Shown here: piece after piece, positions 22,851 through 34,115 of the stretch
Layout of the letters: the number at the start of each line of letters is the position of its first letter
Position numbering within the stretch: the stretch's first letter is position 1
Assembly: GCA_016801885.1 (NCBI GenBank)
Contig: CM028884.1
Span: 8,328,501-8,392,500 of the forward strand
Origin: Toxotes chatareus
Taxonomy: Eukaryota > Chordata > Actinopteri > Toxotidae
Length of the DNA stretch: 64,000 nucleotides
Reading direction: 5' to 3'
The notes under the pieces: model-generated
Database searches by the model: none
What the model was told of the DNA's origin: nothing
Seen by the model: only the letters and a program-made list of their open reading frames with translations
Position numbers and translations under genes: made by a program

Positions 22851-24485
22851 CAAACATAAACACCAGAGGACTAATTACATTTTATCAATTAATAACTTCA
22901 CGTTTTGACACAGTCAAGCAAGGTATTTTACAGTGTAGTCCTCAACTGATGAGTGCCAGCATTTAAAAAGTCTTAATAAACTTAATTCATGAAATGCCTA
23001 AATTAGAGGCAGCAAGTACAAAAGTATGAAGAGAATAAATAAACAGAGGCCATATAAAGACAATATAATTCCCCCTTTGATGAAAAGCTGATCTCACCTC
23101 TGACTTACTTATTAACTTAAGATTAAGCTTCAGTTCTTAACCTTACATCCTCCCCACCAAGGCACTGCACAGTGTTTATGTCTGTAAGTCTGGCCCTAAC
23201 CGTGTCTGTCAGAAATTACTTTTATTACGTTTCTACACAACTAAACAGCAACATCAAATTCATTTTTTAGAAAACATAACGTTGTAATGCTGTCTGAAGT
23301 TGCTGTGAACTTTCCTGTATTAAACTAGACCACAATCTTTCCCTAACCCTAACCAAATGCTGTGATGTGCTAAACATGAAAAAGTTTAATAATGCTGCAG
23401 TCACTACAAACACACGTTGTTTGTGAACATTTTACGCTCAGTATCAATGTATTTGCAACTTGCCAAATACGGAAATTAACAACATATCCTCATTATGTTA
23501 ATAAAAAAATGTAATTCGATTGAAATTACATTTTGTTCAAAACATATTTGCTGTTGCACTTTAGTTGTATACAAACATAATTTTTAGGAGACAGCTGTCC
23601 TGGCCCTTATACTCTTGATGTGGTCAGTAAATGGAGATATGCGTTACTAGTGTACAAAGTCCCTCGACAGTGAGACGTATCCAGAACATGAGAGAGATTC
23701 TAATGTAGGCCTCCTCAGTAAACCCACATCTCACACACCACAGCCAAGGAAGAACAGATCTTCACTTGGGGTCTATTCAGCTAACTTCAAAGACTAATAT
23801 GAAAACAGAGAGATCAGGAGATGTGGGGAAAATGAGGAGAATCAATAACTTCAGAGAAAAGTGGGGAATTAGGTAAATGTATTATTCAAAGTTAAAGAGA
23901 TGTCTAAATGCATTTTTTTTTCATGTAGTAATACCTGACAAGTGACCGGACCACATCACCTTGGAGATTTGTAAAGATCCGTTGCTCAAGCAATGTTTGT
24001 ATTACTGACTCATTGCAGAGAGGTAATTTATGAGGCAGTAAACAGAAAAACGCATCAGATGCATTGATGCATGTTAGTCCTGAGGTGGCTGAATCCTAAC
24101 ACCCTCTCACAAGCAGAATTCAACATTTTAAGCAACCATGCTTCAATCTAACAATCAAGCATTTATCACAGTCTGTACATGTAACACCTCAAAATGCTTT
24201 CATAGGGGGAAAAAAGGGAAGTGCACAACTGAGATCTGTTGCGTGTGGAATGAAAAAACACTTTTTTCAACCATATGTTCACAGTCCCTTGAACAATTTG
24301 CTAAATATAAATCAATCATTTTTGTTCCTAATAATACCTGTTACAACAATCTCAGCACCTGTTCACAACCACTTCTCCTAAGTAATAAGTTCTTACTTTT
24401 TTATTGCTATTTACAACAAAAAAAAAAAGATACAGTAAAAACACTAAATAGGAATTTCATTATGATTACCATCTTGAGCTTGTGA
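22851..24485. other. AT-rich spacer, nothing seen
   Basis: No repeat family. A two-unit telomere-like CCCTAACCCTAACC lies near 23341. A low-complexity Cys/Asn-rich open frame over 24138-24485 (115 codons) has no family resemblance. Confidence 0.5.
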
Positions 24486-24489
24486 GTAC

Positions 24490-24880
24490 AATTAGAAGTT
24501 GAGGACTGATGAAGATAGATTGGTTGTGCCTGATCAAGGTCTATTGAATTCTCACCTCTCAGCCATCCTCAAATGACCAGTCAGCACTAATGCACCCATA
24601 TTGTGTCTATAAGTGTGAACTGATTTATATTGCTGCAAAGCATCCCCAAGACATTGAAAGAGCACCATTGGAACCCAATACCAATTATATATGTTTGTTT
24701 CTGGGGAAATGGCCACTCAGTACATTGGATCAATGTGGACATCAAAGGTCAGAGCAATACATTTCTGCTGCAAAGTTAGTGTGCCATCAAACAGCTCATC
24801 TGCCTGCCAACCTTCTACTGACTGGAAGTGAGGGGCAATAAAGACGGACTGATAGATTTACATATGGGAAGGTTTCTGTG
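24490..24880. promoter_or_regulatory. CNE-like block
   Basis: Word-rich, non-repetitive sequence with GCACTAATGCACCC near 24585, ACCAATTATATATG near 24681, and ACTGATTTATATTGC near 24619. No domain was seen in the open frame over 24590-24841. Confidence 0.28.
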
Positions 24881-24959
24881 AGCACTTTGCTTTGATTCCA
24901 GTTTTTAAATGAGAGCGACTAGTGTAATAATAAATAATCCCAAGTCTGCTAAAGGCTAC

Positions 24960-25565
24960 TCTTTGCCACCCATACTGTAAATATGCTGGTATGTACATAT
25001 AATATTAGTGGTAATGGAAAAACAGAGCCTGGCTTGAATGGGAGGCTTTGATAATGACGCAACTATCATGGGCAAACTCAGTAGTCTTGCCCACAGAGCT
25101 CTAAACTCAGAGTACTGTAACCCTCCCTATAGGAGCAGGGCCTATCAATATTCATATGCAAATCTCATTAAAGACCATATTAAGTACCTGGTCCTGAATG
25201 CCCCTGCTGAAACTAACACCTGGCAAGTCTGCAGAGAGGATATCCTTGTGCAAGCATGCCTTATAGATTGTTGCTTTTTTTTTCCCCTTTTACTGCTCAC
25301 GTCTCTGAGGACCTTTTGAATCCATATTAATTTCCTCTCTGGCAGTTATGTGGGCAGGGTATGAACTGTGCTATTTCACTTTTAATCTGTCAGTAATTTA
25401 GTAATGTGTAAACTAATTATGCGGCAATATTAATGTAATTGGTTCTGGGAGCTGTTCAAAAAAATCAATGCGTTTGCAGAGAATGCAGTAAATTGCATTG
25501 GGTTATTATAATCATGTGTCAAGTGCTGATTATGTTATGAAACTAAAAAGTGGATGTCAGCCACA
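24960..25565. promoter_or_regulatory. Strong CNE-like block with POU octamer
   Basis: Contains the POU octamer as ATATGCAAAT at 25154-25163, followed directly by CTCATTAAAG, and ATAATGACGCAAC near 25051. Around 25415-25440 CTAATTATGCGGC, ATATTAATG and GTAATTGG follow in quick order, then ATCAATGCG near 25464 and TTATTATAATCATG near 25503. The continuous density over 600 bp suggests two adjacent enhancers (25030-25250 and 25380-25560). Confidence 0.45.
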
Positions 25566-28535
25566 GGTCAATACAACCTAGCTCCATAAAATCTATGCCT
25601 CTCCATTCATTAATGTGAAAGGAGTCAGTGCGCATCGTCTCTGCTTCCTCCCGTGCTCCCGCTACTTGCCTGTCAACTTCGTGAATACGGTATATGATAG
25701 AGAGAGCCTCAGTGTATATAAAATAAAATACAATAAAATAGTGTATTTACATCAGACAAAACAAACAACAGTTAGTCTGTAAACAGGGTGGTTAACAGAC
25801 TAACTGCCAAATCATTCTCTCCTGAAAATAATTATTAAAGTTTGCAAATGTTATATGCATAACTTTTGTGTGTAATTTAAAACTAAACCGAGAAATTAAA
25901 GTCTGTCTGCATTATGATATATTGTCTGCGTTTCAATCAATACAGAATATAAAGCAAACTGAAAGACTGAAGGAATGTGGGAAAAGCGTGAGGGGTCATG
26001 AGAGACGACAAAATGATACTGAATTTTAGAGAAAGTAGGTGATGCACTGATGCAAATTTGAAAACATGATGTGCAAAAAAAACAACAAAACGGTGCAGAA
26101 AGCAGAGACTGATCGTCAGCTAATTTTGTCTGATGTTCAGATGCACAGTGAATCCACAAGAGAGAAAAAGTCAAGACAAAGGATTACTTTTTGGACGGCC
26201 AAATTCATTGGGTCATAAAGTCCCAGATGACACTCAAGTTGCCCATAATAGAAAGAGGCTAAGATAATTAGGAAATCAGTTCCTATAAACAGAAAAAACA
26301 CAACAGATTAAAGGTTTACACGAATGGAAATGGATTACAATTCACTTAAACATGATACTTTGTTGTTTGAAGAGACTGGCAAAGACTACTGTGGGACTGA
26401 ATGGTGTCTTAATGCAGCACTGAGTGAGCTGACTCGCCATCTCTGGTAGCAATTACAGCTGTCAAGGGTTATGATTGATAGCCTTTGTTTACAGTGTTTA
26501 AAAGGGGAGACAGATTTCAAAACATCATTTTGGTGTATACATAAATAATTGGGTTTAACCTGAATGCTAATCCAGAGTAAAGACTTTTGCAGTTGCCCCA
26601 AAAGGTTCAATAATCAAACAGCAATAACATTTCCCATCTTTACCATGAAATTATGTCCGTGTTATACACCCGCTCATACATCTTAACTTGACAGCTTGCA
26701 GCCAACTGTGACGATTACTGGAGGTAAATACAGTGCTTATGTCAAACTGTACGTACTCATCAAGGGAGTGGTTTGGACTTTCCTCTTCTGAAAATGATTA
26801 AGATGAAACATCTTGAAAACAGAGTGTATGCATTTTTAACTGCCTGCAATACGTAATCTTAGGAAAGCACAATTTCCAAATTGCAGGATGATTTCAAATA
26901 GAAGAATTTAATTTACCATGAAAACAAAATCTATCTTAAATCTGCTTTGATTCTGGTTTGGTTTCATATGTGAGAAATGTTATTTCTTATTTAAGAATAT
27001 CTGGAGGCAATGTTTTCTTGGCCTTTTCCCTTTATGAAAACAAACCAGCTGTTTGTAAAATGTCTGCCTCCCAGTCTGATACGTCTCAGACATATTTGGC
27101 TGACACCACAGTCAATGAGTCGATTGAAACTTGTATTCCACAGAGGAGGCATTTAGATGAGACTCAGTACCATACTGTGAACAAGGAGTGAATCTTTCTT
27201 TGATTCCAGCAATGGGATTCTGGTTGTTCTATAGCTGGCAAAGAGCCTTGAGATACCCCTAACCCCACCCTCACCCCATTTCTGTCTTTATGCCTTCACA
27301 CTTCCCTCTCTCTGGGTATACTGAGTGTGAATCTTGTATGCCAGACCTTAAGACTTATTATGGAGTTTTTATTTTGTTTTTTTGCAGTATATTCTGTGTA
27401 CATGTAAAACTCCTTTGAGAAAATGAAAAGTATGGCCATGATTAACTTGGGTTCCCTGCGAAAAGGCAATGCCTGTTTTCATGAGCCAAGCAGTGTTTTT
27501 CTTTTTTTACTTTCATAGTGATGGTGGATCACCAGTGCTTCTCTCAGGTCCTGAGTGGCTGAGCTCTGGGTTAGCCAGGACTACTGAAACAACCTTTCAC
27601 TTCCAAATCACACTAAACCTCTCTCCTGTTTAACAAATTGCCTGAACCACAGAATTCCTTGTCTGGGGAAGGCTTGATCAAGCTTTGAAGTCTACAGGTC
27701 AGTGTAAGGCCAGCATTTGAAGTCACTGCTGAGGTTAGACTGAGCTAATTTTCTCTGGTGAAGGCACAGGAATACAGTGTGAGCCAAAACACTGAAATGG
27801 TGCGCTTTCAATTTTCAGTGATTCACTTTTTTATCTATAGAGTTGAATTTATCTAAATCTTGGAAAATCTTAATTAATCAAATGAAACGAGAAGACAAGA
27901 GCAATAGTCACAGACTAAAAAGGGTTGTCAGATCCTTTTAGTCCACCTCAGTGGAAGTAAAGGTGGCATGGTTACATCAGAAATCTTGGCTGAAATCATC
28001 AATGAAAGATGAAATGGGCAGGAGAAACCAGGGACAGCTATTAAAACACTTTTGTAAAAAAAAAAAAAAAAAAAAATCTTTTTTACACTAGGAGAGCACA
28101 TGCGTGAGTTCTTGAACATGTCATGAACCCAGGAAACACCGAGCAGTAAAACGCCACAGAGCCATGTCCCAGTGCAACCCAGTCTGGTGAAATATCTTTC
28201 AATGAGATGCTTAACTCTGCCTGTTATAGGGTCTCTGGCTATTCCTGTTTCTGGTCAGTGATTTAAAGATTCAAACCAAATACACAGAAAATTTCAATTA
28301 CAGTTGTACAGCATTATATCATTTTGCAAAATGAACATATTGGATTTCTATCTGACACAACTGTCATTCACAGATGTGGCGCACACACAAGGGAGTGTTT
28401 TCATATCTCACACTGACAAGTGCTGTAGCCACCCAAAATAACAGTCACCTGGCAAAGGCTGTCTGAGCCACTTACTCTCTCGCTGGTTGCTGGGTATGGA
28501 GCGCTCAGTCCCTGGGTGAATGATTTGCTTATGGC
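25566..28535. other. Mixed spacer
   Basis: Possible small motif-rich pieces lie at 25600-25690, 26380-26620 (with TGATTGAT at 26472-26479) and 27640-27760. Otherwise AT-rich with no repeat family. Open frames at 25896-26174 and 26958-27191 show no family resemblance. Confidence 0.42.
28056..28076 (+). repeat. Poly-A run (21 A) inside a small inverted repeat
   Basis: TGTAAAAAA begins the run at 28053 and TTTTTTACA follows at 28079-28087, so the A run and the following T run can pair. Confidence 0.93.
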
Positions 28536-28539
28536 AGAG

Positions 28540-28725
28540 CTGGTCAGGCAGGGAATGATTCACGAGAGCTAAGGTCACAGGCAGATGATGAGGCTAATTA
28601 ATCTTGCTTTGCACTCTACTCGCTAATTATTTGCTTCCGTAATTATGCCTCTAATACTGCCGCACCCTCCTGAACCAGCGTAGCCCATCTCGACCTCCTG
28701 CCTGTAGCTAAAGAAACAGCCCATA
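28540..28725. promoter_or_regulatory. CNE-like block with three homeodomain cores
   Basis: GGCTAATTAATC near 28592, CGCTAATTATTTGC near 28620 and CCGTAATTATGCC near 28637 place three TAATTA cores within about 50 bp, followed by CTCTAATACTGCCGC. Homeodomain-binding enhancers commonly show this spacing. Confidence 0.42.
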
Positions 28726-29255
28726 CATTTGTATTTAGAGCAAACGTGGTGTCAAAAAAATGGAATCACATAGTTTTATCGGTGGCAGCTGTTTGAAAGA
28801 CAGACAAATATCATGTTGCACCACCCTGACCCTGCACCCTCCCGCTACCACTGGCTATGGTGAAATGCTTAAAATGCTCTTCTTCACACCACATCCCATA
28901 CAGCAGGAAATCACACAGAAAAGTGGAAGGAGGTAAAGGGTGGAGGGAGGGGAATCATTAAGTGACTCATTAATTCTACATAATCACTCTTTCAGACACA
29001 TTTCTGACACTTCCTCTGTGTGTGCTTCATACTGTTAACAAGCCAGCCTGCAAGAGCCTGGCAGGGACTGCAGCACCAGCAGTTAGTAGCAGCTTCAGAT
29101 GGTAGTGTTGGTTTGGTACTCAACATATGAGAAGTGAGACAGAGACAGGCAGTGACAGAGCTGGGGGGGTAAAGAACACTGGAGTATCAGGAGAAGGCAG
29201 GCCAAAGACCCCAGGGCTCAAACACAGCTAGATTTACCCTTATGTGCTAGTCTGG
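28726..29255. other. Spacer, nothing certain
   Basis: Unremarkable sequence with a short purine-rich patch at 28920-28955 and a G run near 29163. Confidence 0.45.
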
Positions 29256-29257
29256 AG

Positions 29258-29955
29258 GAGCCATGGTCATTGATCGAGGCTGGAGAGCCATGGAAGCCGC
29301 CATTTAGGCTGCAGCAATACAACTGTGATGTTATTGATTGATGAGCCTGGTCCTGTTAATATTATTTATGGTAGGGGTCCACACAGCTCTCTGGCAGAGT
29401 AAGCCCCACCATAATAAGTGGTAATTGATGGCATGGGAGGCCAAGTCTCCCTCACCCTGCCTTCCCCCCCCTACTCACTGACCCCAGTCCTGTGAAAGTC
29501 AGACGGATTGCCTCTAACACAGTTATGATTGATATTATCAGATTACATAACCTGCTACAGAAGCCTTGTGGGCCTACTCAAGTGGGCACATTGATTTTTG
29601 ATTAGGACGCCACTCAACACATCTTGGAAGGAGCTGGGAAAATATATCCAGCAGATCAGGCTGCTTCGCAAGATTTCTGAAGGGATGTTTCCCACTGTAT
29701 CTGAGGACTCAAGCGGTGTGTATCGATATGACTCATGGCTGACACAGAATGTTTCCTTGGCAGTCCTAACACCTATTATTTCTACTTGCAAAAGTGAGGC
29801 AATTTTTATCCCAGCAATGATTGCAATTAGATCACGTTATTGTCAGTATGGTTACAATTTAGTCCTCCTTTCATGACTCATCCAGCCATAGAAACATGGT
29901 GTATTTATCTGGCAGATAAATTAGTGGTGCTAGCGGGAGACCTCTAAACCCTCAA
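29258..29955. promoter_or_regulatory. Longest CNE-like block, two PBX-HOX sites
   Basis: About 700 bp of non-repetitive, word-rich sequence. TGATTGAT occurs at 29335-29342 and 29526-29533. Other words include GTTAATATTATTTATGG near 29356, TGGTAATTGATGG near 29420, GATTTTTGATTAGG near 29592, TGCAATTAGATCACG near 29822, and a WGATAA-type CTGGCAGATAAATTAG near 29910. A plus open frame over 29598-29876 falls inside but has no recognised domain. The block may be two elements split near 29450-29500. Confidence 0.45.
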
Positions 29956-30074
29956 CTGTTTTTAAAATTGATGAAATTTGTTGACATACTATTTGCGTTT
30001 TACTGTGTTTGTCCAACACGTTTGCCTTTATTGATCTGAGTTGCTAGAAGCTTTAACAATATACTCGTGGCAGA

Positions 30075-30092
30075 GGGTTAGGGTTAGGGTTA
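30075..30092 (+). repeat. Short interstitial telomere-like repeat (3 units)
   Basis: Three perfect GGGTTA units. This is too short to be a telomere relic with confidence and may be chance or microsatellite. Confidence 0.85.
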
Positions 30093-30389
30093 CAGAGATG
30101 GCTTTCTTGAGGTACCTGTGCAGTAAATGGCTCAACTGTAGTGTGACCACATTTGGAATCCCCCCGCCCACATCCCAAGAAAACTTGCTCAATTACAGTG
30201 GACAGATGGACGACATCCAGCAGATCTCAATGGCTTTCTGTGAGTCAGACGGAATTTTCATTTGCGGCTCGCAGTGAGATGAAATCAAAATGTGTATGAA
30301 AAACACATTAGTGTTTCCCTAGAGGCTCGCCACAGTTTGTACATGCACATGGTGTGAAGGTGACGGTCGAGAGAGGGGCATATGTGTAC

Positions 30390-30675
30390 CTGAGAATGTG
30401 CGATGCGGGCTGTGATTAATGTCTCCTCATGACTTTTTTGACACCTCTGGCGTAGTGGCTCCTTATTTTAGAAATGGATAATTATCATTTCATTTCACTT
30501 GAGAATTTTGTCGTTGCCATTTTTTTCCTCTCTGGCAGGGTTATGTTCAGCTTGCATGAGAGCCGCCTGGTATATGGAAAAATCTTGTGGATACAGGAGA
30601 ACTAAAGGCTTGTTATGTTCCCACGAAAATCTTTAATTTTCTGATGGCAATTGAATACAGACAGCAAAAAAAGTA
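30390..30675. promoter_or_regulatory. CNE-like block with GATAATTATC palindrome
   Basis: Contains GCTGTGATTAATGTC near 30410, the perfect palindrome GATAATTATC at 30477-30486, CATGAGAGCCGCC near 30556, and GATGGCAATTGAATAC near 30643. Non-repetitive throughout. Confidence 0.4.
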
Positions 30676-32114
30676 GCAGTGAGGCAGCTATGTGAAGTGA
30701 CCTCTGGCTGACCAGAAGGAGAGGGAACAAGGCAGGAGTTATGTAGCTATGCAATACAGCTTAACATTGGGGCATGGGCACAGTATAAACAGGACTGTTT
30801 ATTCAAAACCACAATGTTTTCAGATATTAGAGGGGCGACAACACAAAGATAAAGAAAACCTATTGAGTTATTTTAGTCAAATGCTTGATTTTTGGTGCCA
30901 ACACACTTTTACTTAATAACTCGATATATAAAATGAGATGATAAACACAGGAATGTAACAATAATATATAATCTACAGATTTCTGAAAATATGCTGGAGT
31001 TTTGGTTATCAAACAGTAAAAAGCACAAGATATTATTTATTTTGTTTATGATGTTATCGTAGATTTTTCTTTATAAATGATTGCTCCAACATGAACAGAG
31101 TGCTGACAGTGTTGCCTCCATTTCATGCATAAATTGAGGACTGTAGTTGAGGAATGATAAGAACTCCAGCCTTTACTGTTTTGCATTGGGTCAATAAATT
31201 AAAAGATAAATTAGAATGGACTTGTAAATATGATAATAACAAATTGTTCCTCTTGTGCACTTCCCTCATTGTGTTTTTGCATATGTGGGCAATCTTCCAG
31301 ATAGAGCGGAATTGATTTGTTTAATGATCTTCAATCCCTCCAACGCTTTTCCCTCATTTTCTAACAGTCTCCCTCTAACCCCTCAGCATCTAAAGCCCTA
31401 ACCCCCTGCCTCTTTATCCCACCCTCACCCTCATCAGCACGGAGTAAAGCTGTGAATATGAACATTATGAGCTTTGGGTTCAAAACGTAATGGTTCACAA
31501 ATCAGCTACTATGGATTTTCTGCTACTGGAATCAATAGATGCTGGAAGGGGGTCATGATTTCCAGCTTTCAGATATACTCCTACTCCTAATTCATATCAG
31601 TGAGTTAAAGCTCCACTTGGTGAGTTGGAATAATTTTATATCATAGACAAAAGACAGATTAGTAAAGTGGGAGGGCAGTGTTGTAAGACCCAACTTCTTC
31701 GCAATAAAACCTTTTCACAGTGTGAAATATAGCGATGCACTTGGCACAGATGCAGCTGTGCACCACTTCTTCTGTTTACATGTTGTTCACAACTGTTGAG
31801 GTACATACTCTCATCTTTGGACATTCACAGCAAGATGTCATAGTACTTTAACCCTGAAGTTGGTGCCTTTTCCACAAATCACCAACAAGGTCAAGTCAAT
31901 ACAAATAGTGGACGGATCATCTCATATAACACAGAACCCTATTAAGATCTAAAGTCCATCAAAAATATTTTTTAAAAATGTGTTCATACAACTGTGGCAT
32001 TGCAGGCAAGTCTTTTCATTTAATGACTGTCAACAAGTAGTTTAATTTGTTTTTATGTACACAAAAGCACTCAGCTCTCAACAATCCACTACATGCATAA
32101 GAAGTTCACTAGTA
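30676..32114. other. Spacer, nothing certain
   Basis: AT-rich. A C-rich patch with CTAACCCCT words lies at 31370-31435. Open frames look random. Confidence 0.48.
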
Positions 32115-32195
32115 TTATTAGTACAACTAGCACAACTAAATGCAACTAGCAAAACTACTACAACTGCTACTACTTCTTAGCAAATGCTACTAGTG
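32115..32195 (+). repeat. Degenerate ACT/CAACTAG low-complexity array
   Basis: Repeated CAACTAGCA, CAACTAAATG, CAACTAGCAAAA, CTACTACAACTG and CTACTAC words form a loose array of about 11-17 bp units. Period and unit have drifted. Confidence 0.65.
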
Positions 32196-32199
32196 CAGC

Positions 32200-32600
32200 T
32201 GATGATGCAGCTCGACTCCATGATTGTGAGCACGACCAAACTGTTACAGCATGACTTGGAGTCTGCGCCTATACAGGAGACCGATACAAGATGGCCAAAC
32301 GGCAAAGAGAAACACAGGGCTGTTCACTGCAGGACAGCCTCACATGATTAATGACCTCCAATTAGGGCCTGGATGGCAGGTTTCATGGGTTCCTACTGCC
32401 CACGCCGTCCCAACCAATGATAATCTCTCTCAGGCATGCCTCGACAGCTCAACTCCCCTACATCAACAACGTCCCATACTGGGACAAGACGCTCTGCTGT
32501 CCACACAGGACAAGGCCCAGAATTACTCTTCACTTCTTAACATCTGTAGGGTGATATTATTTTGTTTCACTGCTAAGGCACATTCACATTAAGGATGTTT
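32200..32600. other. GC-balanced stretch, possible CNE
   Basis: GC-richer than its flanks, with CACATGATTAATGACC near 32341 and CTCCAATTAGGGCC near 32357. The plus open frame over 32251-32592 (113 codons) has no recognisable domain, and no splice-site pair makes an obvious exon. Confidence 0.3.
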
Positions 32601-34075
32601 AGAGTGACTTGTTAAGACTTCTCAGGGAAGAGTGGTTTTCTCATTTAGCTCTGTTTGTTTATGCAGGGGAGAACTATTCTAGACTTTTAAAAATAGAAGT
32701 GCGCCTAAAGACCGGTTTATTCTTTGCATCAGGGAGCAGAACAGGGTGCAGGTACTGGAAGAGCTGATTAGCACCCCCTTAAAAATGTAAATGTATTTTA
32801 GCGTTATAGGAACTTGGCAGATACCAAATGGAGACCTCAAGAACTGTGATCCGTGAGCTTGGATTTCTTGTGTTTAGCACATTGAGAAAAATACATAACT
32901 TTTTTGGTAGGCAGCCTATCACCAATGCAAACCTTCTCCTTGTCAGAGATACAATTATGATTTGATTCCACTCATATAGTCAGTTCTGTCTGTCTGACCA
33001 ACTTAGCCTCACAACTGCTTAATCATTTTTCTTGTCCATTTGTCTACAGTGAGATTTGTTAGGAACCAGTGTCCAGGAGAAAAAAACAAACTCTTTTAAA
33101 AACCTTATCTGAGCTTACTGTCAAGATTTCAATACACATCAGTTGAAATGGGCTACTCACTAGTCTTGGCTTGGATCTGTTGTGATTACAGTTGTTATTT
33201 TTCTTAGTTACTTGTTAATAATGACCAAGCCAAATGCAGGTAAATGTGTGGATTGTAAGCTAATAGATGGGGTTCCCTAAAAAAATAGCAGAGATATGAG
33301 TACTCAGAAAGCCCGCTCTAGATTTTAAAAAGCACACATATCAACTGTGTCTTAATGAGTATTGTATTGTGTTCCACAAGGAACCTCCATTTGGACAACA
33401 TGCAGCCTGCTGGAATCAGCACAGGCCTGGAGGAACCACTTCTGTTCATGGAGTTTTGACTCTGACTCAGCCCTCCAAAACCACTCTGTTATTAAGGCCT
33501 GGAAAAGGCTTCAATGGGTGGGGGAAACGAAAAAAAATCTGAAAACAATTAAACACAAACCGCGTTTGTACTTGGAAAGGAGTGGCTGTTGTATTCCAAT
33601 CCCAGAGGACCTATGGGATGCCACGGAAGTGTCATTAAAAAGAGAAAGGATGCGTGAACAGCTGTTTTGTGTGACGGCTCACACTGCTTACCATGATTTC
33701 CCTCTGAGAGAGTGGGTCAGGATTACCACAACCCCCCGGCAGCCCACTAAACTTTCTTCACATGGCGCGCATATGACAGAGGAGACATAGAACTACATTG
33801 TACTACATATGTGTATGTGGGAGAGGTGGGAGGTATGTGGCAGGAGATATAAGCCACAAAAAAATGAATGTGTGTGTTTGTGTGAGTGGACTACTGTACA
33901 TATATGGGGCAAAGAAACAGACATTCTGGTATAAGCAAATGGATAAGGATGTGTGCTGGTGGGTATGTAATTGAAGAAGGTACTTAAATATTGCATATTG
34001 ACACAGCCGCAGACAGTGGAAAGAGGAAGACATAGGGTGTCACATGTAGAAAAATAAGAGGCCAAGCAAGAGCCA
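32601..34075. other. Spacer; long open frame without family
   Basis: The plus open frame over 33362-33790 (142 codons) is among the longest in the window. Its translation shows no domain, repeat or signal sequence that I recognise, and no core promoter is evident, so I do not call it a gene. The rest is AT-rich, with TG-rich words near 33866-33890. Confidence 0.42.
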
Positions 34076-34078
34076 AAA

Positions 34079-34115
34079 GGGAGGGAGGGAGGGAGGGAGA
34101 GAGAGAGAGAGAGAG
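34079..34115 (+). repeat. (GGGA)n(GA)n purine repeat, quadruplex-capable
   Basis: Five GGG runs separated by single A residues (34079-34097) are followed by a GA run to 34115. The first part is a canonical G-quadruplex pattern, and the mirror-symmetric purine tract can also form triplex DNA. Confidence 0.92.

Noticed and set aside
31370..31435. CTAACCCCT-type words as a telomere relic
   Set aside because: Units are irregular and not the TTAGGG period; treated as C-rich sequence.
33362..33790. 142-codon plus-strand open frame
   Set aside because: No domain, signal or repeat recognised in the translation. A frame of this length is expected occasionally by chance in 64 kb on six frames, and no promoter or splice context supports it.
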